Under the pieces are notes generated by a model. The model did not search any database and had not been told where the DNA came from. It saw nothing but the letters and a program-made list of their open reading frames with translations. This document shows positions 46,102 to 57,300 of a stretch of DNA of 64,000 bases, piece by piece. Source of the DNA: Mauremys mutica (Eukaryota; Chordata; Testudines; Geoemydidae); the NCBI RefSeq assembly GCF_020497125.1, contig NC_059094.1, positions 4,195,733 through 4,259,732 of the forward strand, given 5' to 3'. Position numbers and translations under genes: made by a program. Numbering within the stretch: the first letter of the stretch is position 1; every line of letters begins with the position of its first letter.

Positions 46102-47229
46102 CATGGAACCATTCATGGTACGGTTAGAGATAGCTCGTCTGTAACTTACTAAGCAGCAGCATGTGTTTTTGGAGCCAAAGATTCAGGGCCAGATTCATCC
46201 TGGTGTCCTTCTGCTGACTTCAGTGGTGTGTTTGGAGCCACCTGGAGCGGGAGCACAGCAGAGAGAGTTTTCACAGTCCTTAGCCAGAGGCCTGTAGGAT
46301 GCTCAGCATTGCCTAACCATTTGCCTGCGCTGGCCAGGGGAAGTGCTGATTCAACACATCCTTGATGCAGCTTCCTTGGCCGGGAAGCTAAAGCTCCTAC
46401 CTCCATTGTAAATCCCGAGGGCAAGTGCAGAGATTGGCTCTCCTTTCCTGGAGCACAGAGAAGCTGTGATTTCTGGGCCCTCGCACTAATGAGAATGGAT
46501 CTAGCCCAGTGTAAACAAGGAAAGAAAAAGGTGGGGAAATGAAGTACAGGAAATAAGACAAATATCAACAGTTGCTGGACTCAGCTAATCACCGGCATGG
46601 TCAGCTGAGCCGTGAGGCACCATGTCACACACACGGGTAAATATCTGACCCTGCTGCCATGGGACTCCGTGCGTTCACAGCCCCATAGTGGCAGGCTGCG
46701 TGTGACAGGATGTGGAGGCCCATGCTTTCGGACCCCATTGCATGCGCTAGGCCATCCATCCCCTCTCACATGGTGCCCTCTGGGTGAAATTTCTCCTCCC
46801 CCTCAGGTTATTGCAGCTGGGCTTGGGGTGATCTGCAAAATCCTGGAACAGAGTGGAGAGCTGAAGTTGGCAATTCTCCATCTCAGGGTGCAGGCATCAC
46901 TTTGTTCTTTGGGTTACTGCAGTGTTAGCAGTTTAATCTCCTTTGATTTTTTTTCTAGTAATGTTACAGAGAATGAAACAAACCAGGGATACGCAAGTCT
47001 GGCCTGTAATGCACATAAATAAACAGCCAATTTATAAAATGCGCATTACCCAGTCGACAGATGCTGTGTACAGGCTGCTGTATCCCGTCAGTTCCTGTCA
47101 TAGAGCTGCCATTTGGCTAATACAGGTCTGCATATTACACACCACTCGGAAGGAGTCACCTTCATGATCAGAGCTGAGTCACAGAAATATGAACACAGCC
47201 ATTTCTAAATTTTTTAAAAAGCAGAAGGG
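46102..47229. other. No recognisable feature
   Basis: Apparently unique sequence. Frames at 46149-46568 (minus) and 46612-47022 (plus) have no recognisable motif. Confidence 0.4.
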
Positions 47230-48250
47230 GTTTAGTGTCCACATTATGGACTAAGAGCCTTAGAAATGCCAGCGAGGTTTGCAAAGAGACTTAGATGCTG
47301 GAACACTGAGCAGTGCATTGCCCAAGAAGGTGCCTAGATAATCACACTACGTTACACACTACGATCCACAAAGCCCAAGTGAGGCGCCAGGCTCCTAGCC
47401 CATGAATGGGGGAGCTGGGCACCTTCGACTTGCGATTCACAAAAAGCAACATGCTGGCCAATGGGAGGTGTGTCCTGGGCCCCGCCCCCTCACAGAGGCA
47501 GGTGCTTAAGTCCAGGCTGCCGGGAGAGCCCTAGTTCTGCTTGTGATTCTCAGCTTCAAACCGTCTCCTGGGGTCAGTCTGTGCAAGAAGCTGGGGAGGA
47601 GGACAGAGGCCTCCCTCAGGACATTCAGGCCACTGGTTAGGGCACTTGCATGGGGTGAGGGAGGCCCCCAGCTCAAGTCCCCCCTCTCCCTTGGGGGAGA
47701 AAATGGGATTAAACTGAGAGCTGCCACCTCTGAGATGAGAGTCCTAACTACTGTGCTAGGGGGTCCTCTGCTAGGGGGGCTCCCTCGGTTGCTCCTGTTG
47801 AGATAAATAATAGAAGAGTCATTGGAGTGGGGGTACTGAACACTGAAGTCCCATGTCCTGCGTGAGTGCGCTAACCGCTGGGCCATACAATCAACGGCGC
47901 GTGGTCTTTCTTTCTCCCACTGGCCATTCACAATTGATCCACAGTGGAGCCGGGCCCTGCATCAGAGCAGCCCTTAGCCCAGTGGTTACGGCAGTTCCTG
48001 AGCAGTAGTAGAGCCCTGTTCAAATCCAGTCTCCTCATCAGGTGGAGGGGGACTGGAGCAGGGCCTCGGGGGAGGGCAGAGCAGGGGCGGGGCCATGGAC
48101 TGGGTGGGCCCCCCACTTCTAAAGAGCTTCCAGCGCTCCTGGCTAGGGTAGAAGGTGGTCAGGAGGTGGGGCCAGAGCATGCCGTGCTATGGAGACTCCA
48201 GACTGCAACAACACCCATAGGGCAGCCCAGGGAGGCTTCCATGACTTAGG
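47230..48250. repeat. Composite repeat with four tRNA-like units
   Basis: Four box A/box B pairs lie within about 420 bp. Plus unit at 47630-47690 (CTGGTTAGGGCAC...AGCTCAAGTCC). Minus unit at 47695-47765 (GCACAGTAGTTAGGAC...AGTTTAATCCC). Minus unit at 47835-47895 (GCCCAGCGGTTAGCGCAC...). Plus unit at 47970-48030 (TAGCCCAGTGGTTACGGCAG...GTTCAAATCC). They look like tRNA-derived SINE heads in +,-,-,+ order; none has a convincing intact cloverleaf. The flanks (47230-47520) resemble low-grade repetitive DNA. Confidence 0.55.
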
Positions 48251-49832
48251 AGCAGCCCAGAGAAAGTTAAATCCACCTTGGTGCCGCTCCCCCTCTCAGC
48301 TAGAAGTTCTCTTCTGTGTCTCATGGAATTTCACCCTCCTGGGCCAATTTACACCAGCGGAGTAGCTGGGCTAATACTTGGAAAGTGTGAAGGCCCCAAT
48401 TCCACAAGTCAGTGACTTAAGCAAGGGCCTAAAGTTAAGCATGTGCTTAAGTGAGTTGTTAAGCTGGGGGTTGCATGAGTGCAAGCGTTATTCAGGGTGG
48501 TGGGGAGACTGCCTGGCTATGGGTGGGCACCAGCCCCCTCTTCCAGGATTTGCAAAAGTTACAGTTTTAAAAGAAAAGGAATGAATTTGCCATTTTTTAT
48601 TTAAAACTGATGACTCAGTGATTCCTGCATTTCTCAGCTTTATGAACATTTTTTGTATTTTTATAAAATTGTTCCAGTCTGGGAACTGAAAACCCGGCAA
48701 ACTTTTACAGGTGTTTTAAATTCAGGAAGTGAGTCTGCTGACACCCGGCACTTGGTGGGTGATACTGAAATACAGCAACAAAAAACAACAGCCAGGATGA
48801 GATTAATGCTCTAATAAGCTTACCTATCTCTGAGGGCCACTGGAGGCTTCATTTATTTGCCTCCAATGTAATCCAAATACATTTGGGCCATCCTAGAGTA
48901 AAGAACATGATGGAAGTGTTGTTGTTGATATTGTTAGCTATTAGCACTGTTTATTAATATGTTGTACTGAAGAGGAGGGCTTTACTGCAGCTTCCTCTGT
49001 GTTGTGACTCAGGGGTCTCATCCTGGCACTGGTTACCATCACTTCACTGGTTCATAGAAATGCTGAGTGTACAAACAGGAAGCATCTGTTTGTTTGCTGC
49101 TTTTGTGCATCTGGGCCATTAATCTTTCTTTGATCAGGAATTTTAATATGCTATTGCCACATAATATGGTTGTCAATTCAAAGCTGTATCACGCATTCAC
49201 TCCTCTGCTCTCAGAGGAAATATAATTATCCCACGGAAGTGCGGGCTAGATGACACAGTAGAACCATTATGACTGATCTGTCATTTAACTGTGACTGTAG
49301 AGACCTTTGCAAATTCAGCTTCTGAGCAGTAACTATGTATTTTTAAATGCAGATTACTGGCTCAAGGGGCAGTAACGATTCCTTTGAACCCTAATGGGTG
49401 CAAATTCATCTTAACTGGTGGATCAGTCGTGCATAAACCAGAGTAATATTTCCGGAGCTATTCTGGTGTATCAAGTCTTTTTGGTTGGTGCATGTGAGCA
49501 CTACATTTGCATATTAAAATCAGGATACAATTCATGAGGGCATAAAGTAATGAGCTCAACCTTCATCTAGAAAACTATTTCTGAGTAGCAATAAAGCATG
49601 TGAAACCCACAACTTCTTCTGTTTGTGTTTCCACCGTTATTCTCAGCTGTGGGCAGAGGGTCAATGGGCTCAGATGGACAGGGTCCCTCCTGTGCTCAGA
49701 GAAGCACCAGAAAGGCAAACACCTACATTCCCCTTTCTGTACCAAGCGCCCTGTGACTGAGTGTGCGGATTAGAGGCACAATGAACGCCCTTGCTCGTGG
49801 CTGTATGAGATAGGCAGAGATAACCCCATGTG
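48251..49832. other. No recognisable feature
   Basis: AT-richer unique sequence. No coding or repeat signal recognised. Confidence 0.4.
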
Positions 49833-50246
49833 CAGGAACTCCTCACATAAAGTCATCCTGGTTAACGATGTTTTGATGTTAAGTTGCTGATCAATTAGGG
49901 AACATGCTCATTTAAAGTTGTGAAATGCTCCCTTCTAACGTCCTTTGGCAGCCGCCTGTTTTGTCCACTACTTGCAAGAAGAGCAGCCCCTTGCAGCTAG
50001 CTAGTGGTTGGTTGGAACCAGGGTGGACCAGCAGCCCTCTCCTAAATTCCCTGTGCAGCAGCTGTCCCTCCCCCCACTGCCATGTGCTGCTCCTGCCTCT
50101 GCCTTCGAGCTGCTCCCAGAGACTCCTGCTTGCTGTACGGGGAGAGGGGAGTGAATGTCAGGGTGTCTCTCCCCCCCGCTCCTGCACCCCACTTACCCCA
50201 TCTTCCACAGAGCAGGGGGGACACACGATGGAGGGAGCTTCTAGGC

Positions 50247-51474
50247 CCAAGGGTCTCAAACACAGGGCCCACGGGGTTATTTTCTGCGGCCCCCAAACTC
50301 CTTGCGGCCCCCCGGCCCCCCTCCAGTGTTTACCTAGAGCGGCCCCAGCCCGACGTGCACCGGGGGAAGGACAGGCTCCCTGCCTGCCCTGCCCCCGCAC
50401 CGCTCCTGGAAGCGGCCGCAACGTGGGGGGGGCACCGGGGTCTGTGTGTTGCTCTTGCTTCAGGCAGCACCGCCAGCAGCTCCCATTGGCCGCGGTCCCC
50501 CATTCCTGGCCAATGGGAGCTGCTGGGGGTGGTCCCTGAAGCAACAGCAACACACAGACCCCTGTGCTGCCCCCCACAATATTCCGGACGCTTCCTGGAG
50601 CGGTGCGGGGGCAGGGCAGGCAGGCGGGGAGCCCAGCCTGTCCCCGGTGTGCGCTGGCCCAGAGCCCCCCCCGAACCCCTCCTGCAGCCAACCCCCCTGC
50701 CCTGAGCCCCCGCCACACCCCTCCTGCACCCTGACCCCCTGCCCTGAGCCTCCCGCCACACCCCTCCTGCACCCCAACCCCCAGCCCCCTGCCGCACCCC
50801 ACACCCCTCCTGCACCCCAAACCCCTGCCCTGAACCCCCGGCCGCACCCCTCCTGCACCCCAACCCCCTGCCCTGAACCCCCTGCCGCACCCTGCACCCC
50901 TCCTGCACCCCAACCCCCTGCCCTGAGCCCCCGCCACACCCCTCCTGCACCCCAACCCCCTGCCCTGAGCCCCCGCCACACCCCTCCTGCACCCTGACCC
51001 CCTGCCCTGAGCCTCCCGCCACACCCCTCCTGCACCCCAACCCCCAGCCCCCTGCCGCACCCCCCACCCCTCCTGCACCCCAACCCCCTGCCCTGAGCCC
51101 CCTGCCGCACCCCTCCTGCACCCCAACTCCCTGCCCTGAGCCTCCCGCCACACCCCTCCTGCACCCTGACCCCCTGCCCTGAGCCCCCTGCCACAAACCT
51201 CCTGCACCCCAACCCCCTGCCCTGAGCCCCCGCCACACCCCCCTGCACCCCAACTCCCTGCCCTGAGCCCCTGCCACACCCCGCATTCAGGGAAGGGGTT
51301 GGAATGGGGGCAGGGAAGGGGTGAGAAGAGGCGGGGCAGGGGTGGGAGCTCATGGAAGGGGTGGAGTGGGGGCGGGGCCGAGGGCAGTGGTGGGGAGGTG
51401 TCAGTGATGCAGCCCTCGGGCCAATGCACTAGTCCTCATGTGGCCCTTGTGGTCATTTGAATCTGATACCCTTG
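50247..51474. mobile_element. hAT element with C-rich interior
   Basis: CCAAGGGTCTCAAACACAGG... to ...GAATCTGATACCCTTG, 1,228 bp. The 8-bp TSD TTCTAGGC is perfect (50239-50246 / 51475-51482). Interior 50270-50640 is GC-rich; 50650-51290 is a tandem array. The long minus-strand frames across it, up to 423 codons, come from the repeat's composition and are not a gene. Confidence 0.93.
50650..51290 (+). repeat. C-rich tandem array, about 36-bp unit
   Basis: Repeats of CCCCTGCCCTGAGCCCC and CACCCCTCCTGCACCCCAA with a period of roughly 36-60 bp. It lies inside the hAT element at 50247-51474. Confidence 0.92.
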
Positions 51475-51981
51475 TTCTAGGCAGTAGCTGTGGGCTCAGC
51501 TCTCAGCAAGCTGATGTAATTAACAAGGCAGTGTACTTAAGCTTGGGGTCAGCTAATTAAAGGGGAAATGCACATTTCTTCTCTCTCTCACACAGGGTGT
51601 GTGTTTCTGTCGCTGTCTGCCCTCCCTCCTTTCCTGCTGCCTTGTAGAGTGTGAGAGTTAACCCTTGAGGGCTCAGTCAATTGCTAGTTCATTTAGCAGT
51701 AAGGCATTTCCTGGGAAATATCCCTCCCGCTGACTCCTCCACCTGAACCAAGCTTCACAATCATCATCACTGTGACCAGTATTAAATTGTTTGTTTAAAA
51801 CGTATACTCTGTGTGTGTGTGTATATATATAATATAGTCTTTTGTCTGGTGAAAAAAATTTCCCTGAAACCTACCCTCCTCGTTTACATTAATTCTTATG
51901 GGGAAATTGGATTCGCTTAACATCGTTTCGCTTAAAGTCAGATTTTTCAGGAACATAACAACGTTAAGTGAGGAGTTCCTG

Positions 51982-54318
51982 TATTCCCAGACAGGATGAG
52001 CTGCTCTCTCCAGTTTCTTTTCATTCTTGTCTTACAGCTGTCTTTCAGTTCAGCAAATCCCAGCAGGACCCGAGAGCCCGAAGAGAACAGGAGGGCAGGG
52101 GCCAACCTTTCCTCTCTCTGAGTGGGAAAGATGGAACAATTACCCTGTAGAGATCAGGGCACCAGGAACGTGTATGGCCAGGGCAGTGCCCCAAGTCCCC
52201 ATGGCCTGTTGACATGGCAATAGATGTTGCACTCTGCCTCAGGATGGGAAATGCAATGTGAATTCCACAGGCTCCCCCTTAAAGATGAATCTCCATTCAG
52301 TGGCATTAATACATAAGGGTCACATTTTCTCCTGCACCCAGATCCACTTGGTGCAGGAGAGAAGTAAGGGGGCTTCTGGGAGCTGATTACAGCGCCTGGG
52401 TTTTCAGATTGTCCTGATTCCAAAATAGGTTAGAACAGCCTGGGGGCTGCTCTTATTTATGACAGCTGGCTGTGATCCCTAAGGGAAGCTCAGTAGCTTT
52501 GAACTGGCAGAGCCGAGATTTCTGCCCCCTCCACCTCCCAATATGGCCAAGGAAGGAGGGAGGGTGGGTAGGCATTGGCACAAGACCGAAGAATTCCTCT
52601 CTGCTGGGGGAACCCTCCAGCTGTTGGCTGTGGCAGTGGTGGTTTCAGCCCCTCTGTGACACTCAGTTGGTAAAAGGGTCCTGAATGGGGGCTGAGTATC
52701 TGGCCATGTATTTTTGTAGGTCTCCAACCTATAGAGGGTGAGAGGTGATAACCACTAGAATCTGATTATGATCCTGTATAGAGCCTGTAAATGCATGGGA
52801 CTCCTTACGGAACATAGAGATCAGGACCTGCGGGGTGCACCTTACACACTAAGGCCATGATGCAGCTGCATAGCCTTACGTGCGACAGGATCCTGTTGGC
52901 TCCGATGCCCTGCTCACGCGTGTAAAGCCAAACAACTGGAGGCGTGCATGCAGGCTCAGGGCCTGACTGAGCCTAATACACAGAACGGGCCAAATCCTGG
53001 CAAGAACGATCCCCCAAGAAACAAATTGTCATCAAAACTTCGCAGCTAATGTATCTGAAGCCCAGTGGGTTTGCCTAGCTCTTTGTGTTTGTATCTGCTT
53101 TTTAATCAGGGGTTGTGCTGGCTCTGAGCAGTCAGACCCATCCTGCAACTGCTTGTGTACATGCAGTTTGCACATGTGAGTTGTCCTACAGATTTCAGTG
53201 AAGCGTCACAGGCATAAAGTTCTGTGCACAAGCATTTGTACGATCAAGGTCTTGATAGGACACATTTATACATTACGTATAAATAAATATGGGAAAGGTT
53301 CTAACCACAACCCCTTGCACTTTGCATTCTCTACTGAATTTCCTAAACTGGGGTAGCTTAGGGAAAAAAACAAAGGCAAACTCCATGATGTTTCCTTTCT
53401 TAGCTCTATCAATATTCCTACTTTCAAGCCAAAAAGTGCAACATTTCAGACATTCCCTTTTTCTTTCAGATAAAAATCAATTTGCCCAGAGAACATGAAG
53501 CTTCTGATGAAGTGTGTGAAAGGGGCCGTTTCTGGATTTAGAAGATATATCTGTTAGGAGGAGAAATGTACCCACTGTTCTTCCCTGCAGATGTGAAACT
53601 TCCAGTGTATTAAGTGAATCCTTGATAAGGGAGAAAAGAACTTGGAAATCAAGTCAAGCCATTTAACGAATAAAACCTTGTGCATTAGAAAGTGAAACGT
53701 AGCCTAATGAGCCTGAGGAAATCTGCTATTTCCTTCTTTGCACTGTGAAGTCTCTCTTAAACAAACACCTGCTAGAGGGATAAAGCTGCTAAGTATTAAA
53801 TTGTCTCACATTATGCCAGGACTATTATCAGTTATCTAAGGAAAACTTTGCCTTCTTTTCAAAGCTCTTTGTCAGAGTCCACAGCAGACAAGAAGTTTAT
53901 TGTTGGTTCTATATCACTAACTTTACCCTAGAACGATGACTGATACTTTAACATCTACTTCTTATATCTGCAAGACTGAGATTGCCCCACACATACGATA
54001 AAATCCAGAGAGCTGGAAGCCTCACTGTGGTAAGATTACCTCTGAGAGTGGGACCACCCAAACTGGACAGCATCTGCAGTCCTCAGCCAAGGCCAGCCTG
54101 GCTGCTCATTTTAGCGCATGGAGTCAAAGTGACTCTGGGAGTCAGGTTTTTGGGAATGCAGCCCAACCAGCTGGGATAAGCTACCTGTTCAGTGAACCAA
54201 TCACCCACATTGTTTGGCTCTAAGAAATTGTTTGGCCTCTCATCTTAGGAAGCCTAATTGATGTAAAATGAGGTGAAATTCTGACTGCTCACATTTTCTG
54301 CTACTTTAGGGCAATTCA
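51982..54318. other. No recognisable feature
   Basis: Unique-looking sequence; no exon, RNA gene or repeat recognised. Confidence 0.4.
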
Positions 54319-54324
54319 AGATCA

Positions 54325-54475
54325 TTGTGTGTGTGTGTGTGTGTGTATGTACATGCACGTGTGCATATATGGGTGTGTATGCATGTGCAGCATGTGTGTG
54401 TTTAAGTTTGTATGGGTGTGTTTGTGTGTGCATGTGCAAGGGAGTGTATGTGTGTGAGTGCTGTGTGACTGCTGA
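54325..54475 (+). repeat. (TG)n microsatellite
   Basis: A pure GT run at about 54325-54348, followed by degenerate TGTG/CATG DNA, then a C12 run near 54487. Confidence 0.95.
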
Positions 54476-54499
54476 TACATTGGTCCCCCCCCCCCCACT

Positions 54500-55394
54500 C
54501 TAAGCAGTGATCTCACAAACAGCCAAGGGAGGGTTCAGAGAAGTCCTAAACTGCACAGAGCGTCACTTACTGGGGACAGTGACTTTCCCAAATGGAAATT
54601 GGTCCTGTTGAAACTGTAGCCACATTGTGTTACATGGTGTCCCAGGTTCCAATATGCTGTGACATAAGGTGAGAGAGCGTGAATCACAGTTAAATGCCAA
54701 GGGGATCGGAAAGAAACTAACATGCCAATGTCCTTCTCCGCCATGCAGGTGAGCAGGGATCTTCTCAGAAGAGACTACAGTACCAGAGAGTGCCCCAGAA
54801 AAGGCACAAGGGGTGCTCACTGATCACACCACCTGGGCCAGGAGTTGCTCCGTTTACTAGCCAGAAATGTAGCGCTTTGCTTCAAGGGATGACTACAATG
54901 GACACATATAGGCAACGCTGGTGCAGGGTTTGTGTTGCAGTTTATACAGGTATTTAACAGTGTGGCATGGAGGTGGAAGGCTTCAGTTAAGATAATTTCA
55001 AGGTTTCCATCTAATGCAATGTCCTGAAATTGGCGTTGCAGTCACAGCGTGTTGTACATCTGTAATGCATGTTAACTAGTTTAGTTGCTGGTTACTGAGT
55101 ATCTGTGGGGTGCTGCTTGGAATACACTTGAGGAGCAGACTGTAATTTACCTGTGACCATCACAAGGGACAATAAGGAAAGGAGTCAGTATTCCCCAGTA
55201 CAGGTGACAATGGAATCTGCACAAGGGCTAGGCTGGCCCAGGGGGCACTGGGCCATCAGAGCACTGCCCCAGAATAGATTCAGGCCTGGATAACTTAGTT
55301 TGCAGAATTCTGCCGCTTTGGTCAAAGCTATTGCACAGAAATCTCTGTAACATTTAAGGTCAGCCCAAACTAAGCTTCATGTGAGCAATGCAGG
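54500..55394. other. No recognisable feature
   Basis: Apparently unique sequence. Confidence 0.4.
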
Positions 55395-55551
55395 GGGCTT
55401 GGCCCAGAGCCAGCAATGAATAAAGCCTTCCAACACCTTGTGACCTGGGAGGTGAGGAACACAAGGCCGAGGGAGGGGAAGTGACTTGGCCACAGCCACA
55501 CAATGAATCTGATATGGCAGGAAACAGAAACAAGGTCTCTGGAGTCCCCAC
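55395..55551 (-). repeat. MIR-like relic
   Basis: GTGACCTGGGAGGTGAGGAACACAAGG...GGAAGTGACTTGGCCACAGCCACACAATG follows the antisense MIR core (GAAGTGACTTGCCCAAGGTCACACAG). Confidence 0.6.
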
Positions 55552-56793
55552 TGTGACACTACACCCCATATTCATCATAGTAGTATCATTATGATATGAC
55601 TATGACATAATTACAATGCATCCTGTACAAGATATGTCTTGTGAGGTGTCCCTGAAAAAGTTATGATTTGCTGAATATGATTATCCTATTTGTATGCATG
55701 TATAATTTTGTATCTGAAGTTATGAATATTGACTATGTATCTATATTTCAAATGTGCTTACTCTGGAAAACACCCACAGCTAGTCTTTCAGGTACAACAA
55801 TGAAGAAGCTGGACAGTGCTGATGGCCCATCAGCAAAGACAATGGACCATGGAAGAGCTTAGCCTTCCTGAGAACACTCCAGCCAGCCTGTAAGTAATGG
55901 CTGCCATGACTCAGCAGGGCGTGCAAGGGCACGTGACCAGACCACATGACATTGAACTCCATTTTGGTACCTATATTTTTCCACAAGCTGGACTGGGAAC
56001 TGAGTTTGAAACAAAGGGTTCTCACCGTATGGAGAAGCTATATAAGGTGGGGTGTGACATCACCTTGGGGCCTCACTCCCCACACAAGAGAACTCCTGGA
56101 AACACCTGAGGAACAAAGACTGAACTGGGGGAAGTGCTGGTCCCAGGCTAAAGGGATTTCTAGCCTGTGTATGGAAACTTGGTGGACTGCTTGTATCATC
56201 AGTCAGGATGAGAAGCTGCTAATTCATATCCAATCTATCTAGTATGTTAAGCTTAGTTTGTGGTTTTGTTTATTTTCTATATAATCTGCTTTGATCTGTT
56301 TGCTATCACTTATAATCACTTAAAATCTATCTTTCTCTAGTTAATACACTTGTTTTATGCTTTATCCTAACCAGTGTGTTTCGAATGAAGTGTCTGGGTA
56401 AAATCTCAGCTCTGTGAGCGAAGGCTTTTGCATGTCCCTCCCACATTGAAGGGAAGGCAAACTTTATCATTGTGCTTACATTATACAGATCCCTGTGCAG
56501 TGCAAGACAGTATAATTTTGGGTTTATACTCCAGCAAGGGTGCAAGGCGGAGGAGTTGGGAAATTGGCTGTTGTCTCCTGCCTGTCTTTCAGTGACTTAG
56601 GTAAAGCACTCAGGTAGCTCAATTTGGGTGTGTGGTGCCACCTGCTGTCGCGTTGGGTGATAAGGGAGATGGGGGAGACTGGCTGTATCTCCAACAAAGC
56701 ACTGTGAGCAGGGTCAGCCCGGTTGGGTGGTTAGAGGGGCACAGCGGTTCCCACAGTTCCCAGACTGCACCCCAAGGGTGACAACCCGTCACA
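55552..56793 (+). mobile_element. LTR of an LTR retrotransposon, sense
   Basis: About 1.24 kb between TGTGACACTACACC and CCCGTCACA. It has a TATATAAGG box near 56040. The 5' part (GTTATGAATATTGACTATG and neighbours, 55600-55740) closely matches the minus-strand LTR at 61290-62147 and, more distantly, 2528-3246, defining one family. No internal genes adjoin it and no clear TSD is visible, so it is probably a solo LTR with eroded edges. Confidence 0.75.
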
Positions 56794-56944
56794 CCTGGTC
56801 TGGGCTTTCTGCCATAAGACCATCCATCCTCCCAGATGGCTTAGCCTTTCCACATCTCGCAAGGCTGAGGTAGCATGTGAAATTACAGCATGTCTGCAGC
56901 AGAGGTCCTGTCAAGTCCCCATCACTGCACACCAGTGACAATGA

Positions 56945-57300
56945 AGTTATGACTGAGAGGGGACATGATAACAGTTTTCAAGTACATAAAAGGTTGTTAC
57001 AAGGAGGAGGGAGAAAAATTGTTCTTAACCTCTGAGGACAGGACAAGAAGCAATGGGCTTAAATTGCAGCAAAGGTGATTTAGGTTGCACATTAGGAAAA
57101 ACTTCCTGTCAGAGTGGTTGAGCATTGGAATAAATTGCCTAGGGAGGTTGAGGAATCTCCATCATTGGGGATTTTTAAGAGCAGGTTGGACAAACACCCA
57201 TCAGGGATGGTCTAGATAATACTTAGTCCTGCCTTGAGTGCAAGGGACTGGACTAGATGACCTCTTAAGGTCTCTTCCAGTTCTATAATTCTATGATTCT
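56945..57300 (+). mobile_element. CR1 3' segment, sense (inverted relative to neighbour)
   Basis: Encodes the RT C-terminal end in broken frame (KYIKGCYKEEGEK-like, [11 protein letters not shown]), then a 3' UTR and ATTCTATGATTCTATG. It begins exactly where the antisense CR1 at 57301 breaks off. The 16-bp GACTGAGAGGGGACAT at 56951-56966 occurs inverted at 57301-57316. Confidence 0.88.

Larger units (their letters stand above)
49833..51981. mobile_element. DNA transposon, second copy, inverted
   Basis: CAGGAACTCCTCACATAAAG at 49833 and the inverse ending at 51981 (TTAAGTGAGGAGTTCCTG). Internal blocks correspond, in reverse order and complement, to those of 7622-9412 (for example CTATATTTGATATTATATAT there and AATATAGTCTTTTGTC here). 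It is interrupted by the hAT element at 50247-51474. No transposase. Confidence 0.85.

Noticed and set aside
45571..46144. Overlapping CpG-rich open frames, resembling a CpG island exon
   Set aside because: They lie almost wholly inside the hAT MITE 45690-46093, which has a perfect 8-bp TSD; the frames come from its repeat blocks.
47630..48030. Functional tRNA genes
   Set aside because: Box A/B are recognisable but arms do not pair convincingly and no pol III T-run follows; a SINE origin is more likely.
50158..51429. 423-codon minus-strand open frame
   Set aside because: It is Gly/Arg/Ala-rich translation of the C-rich tandem array in a hAT element. Three frames are open at once and there is no domain.
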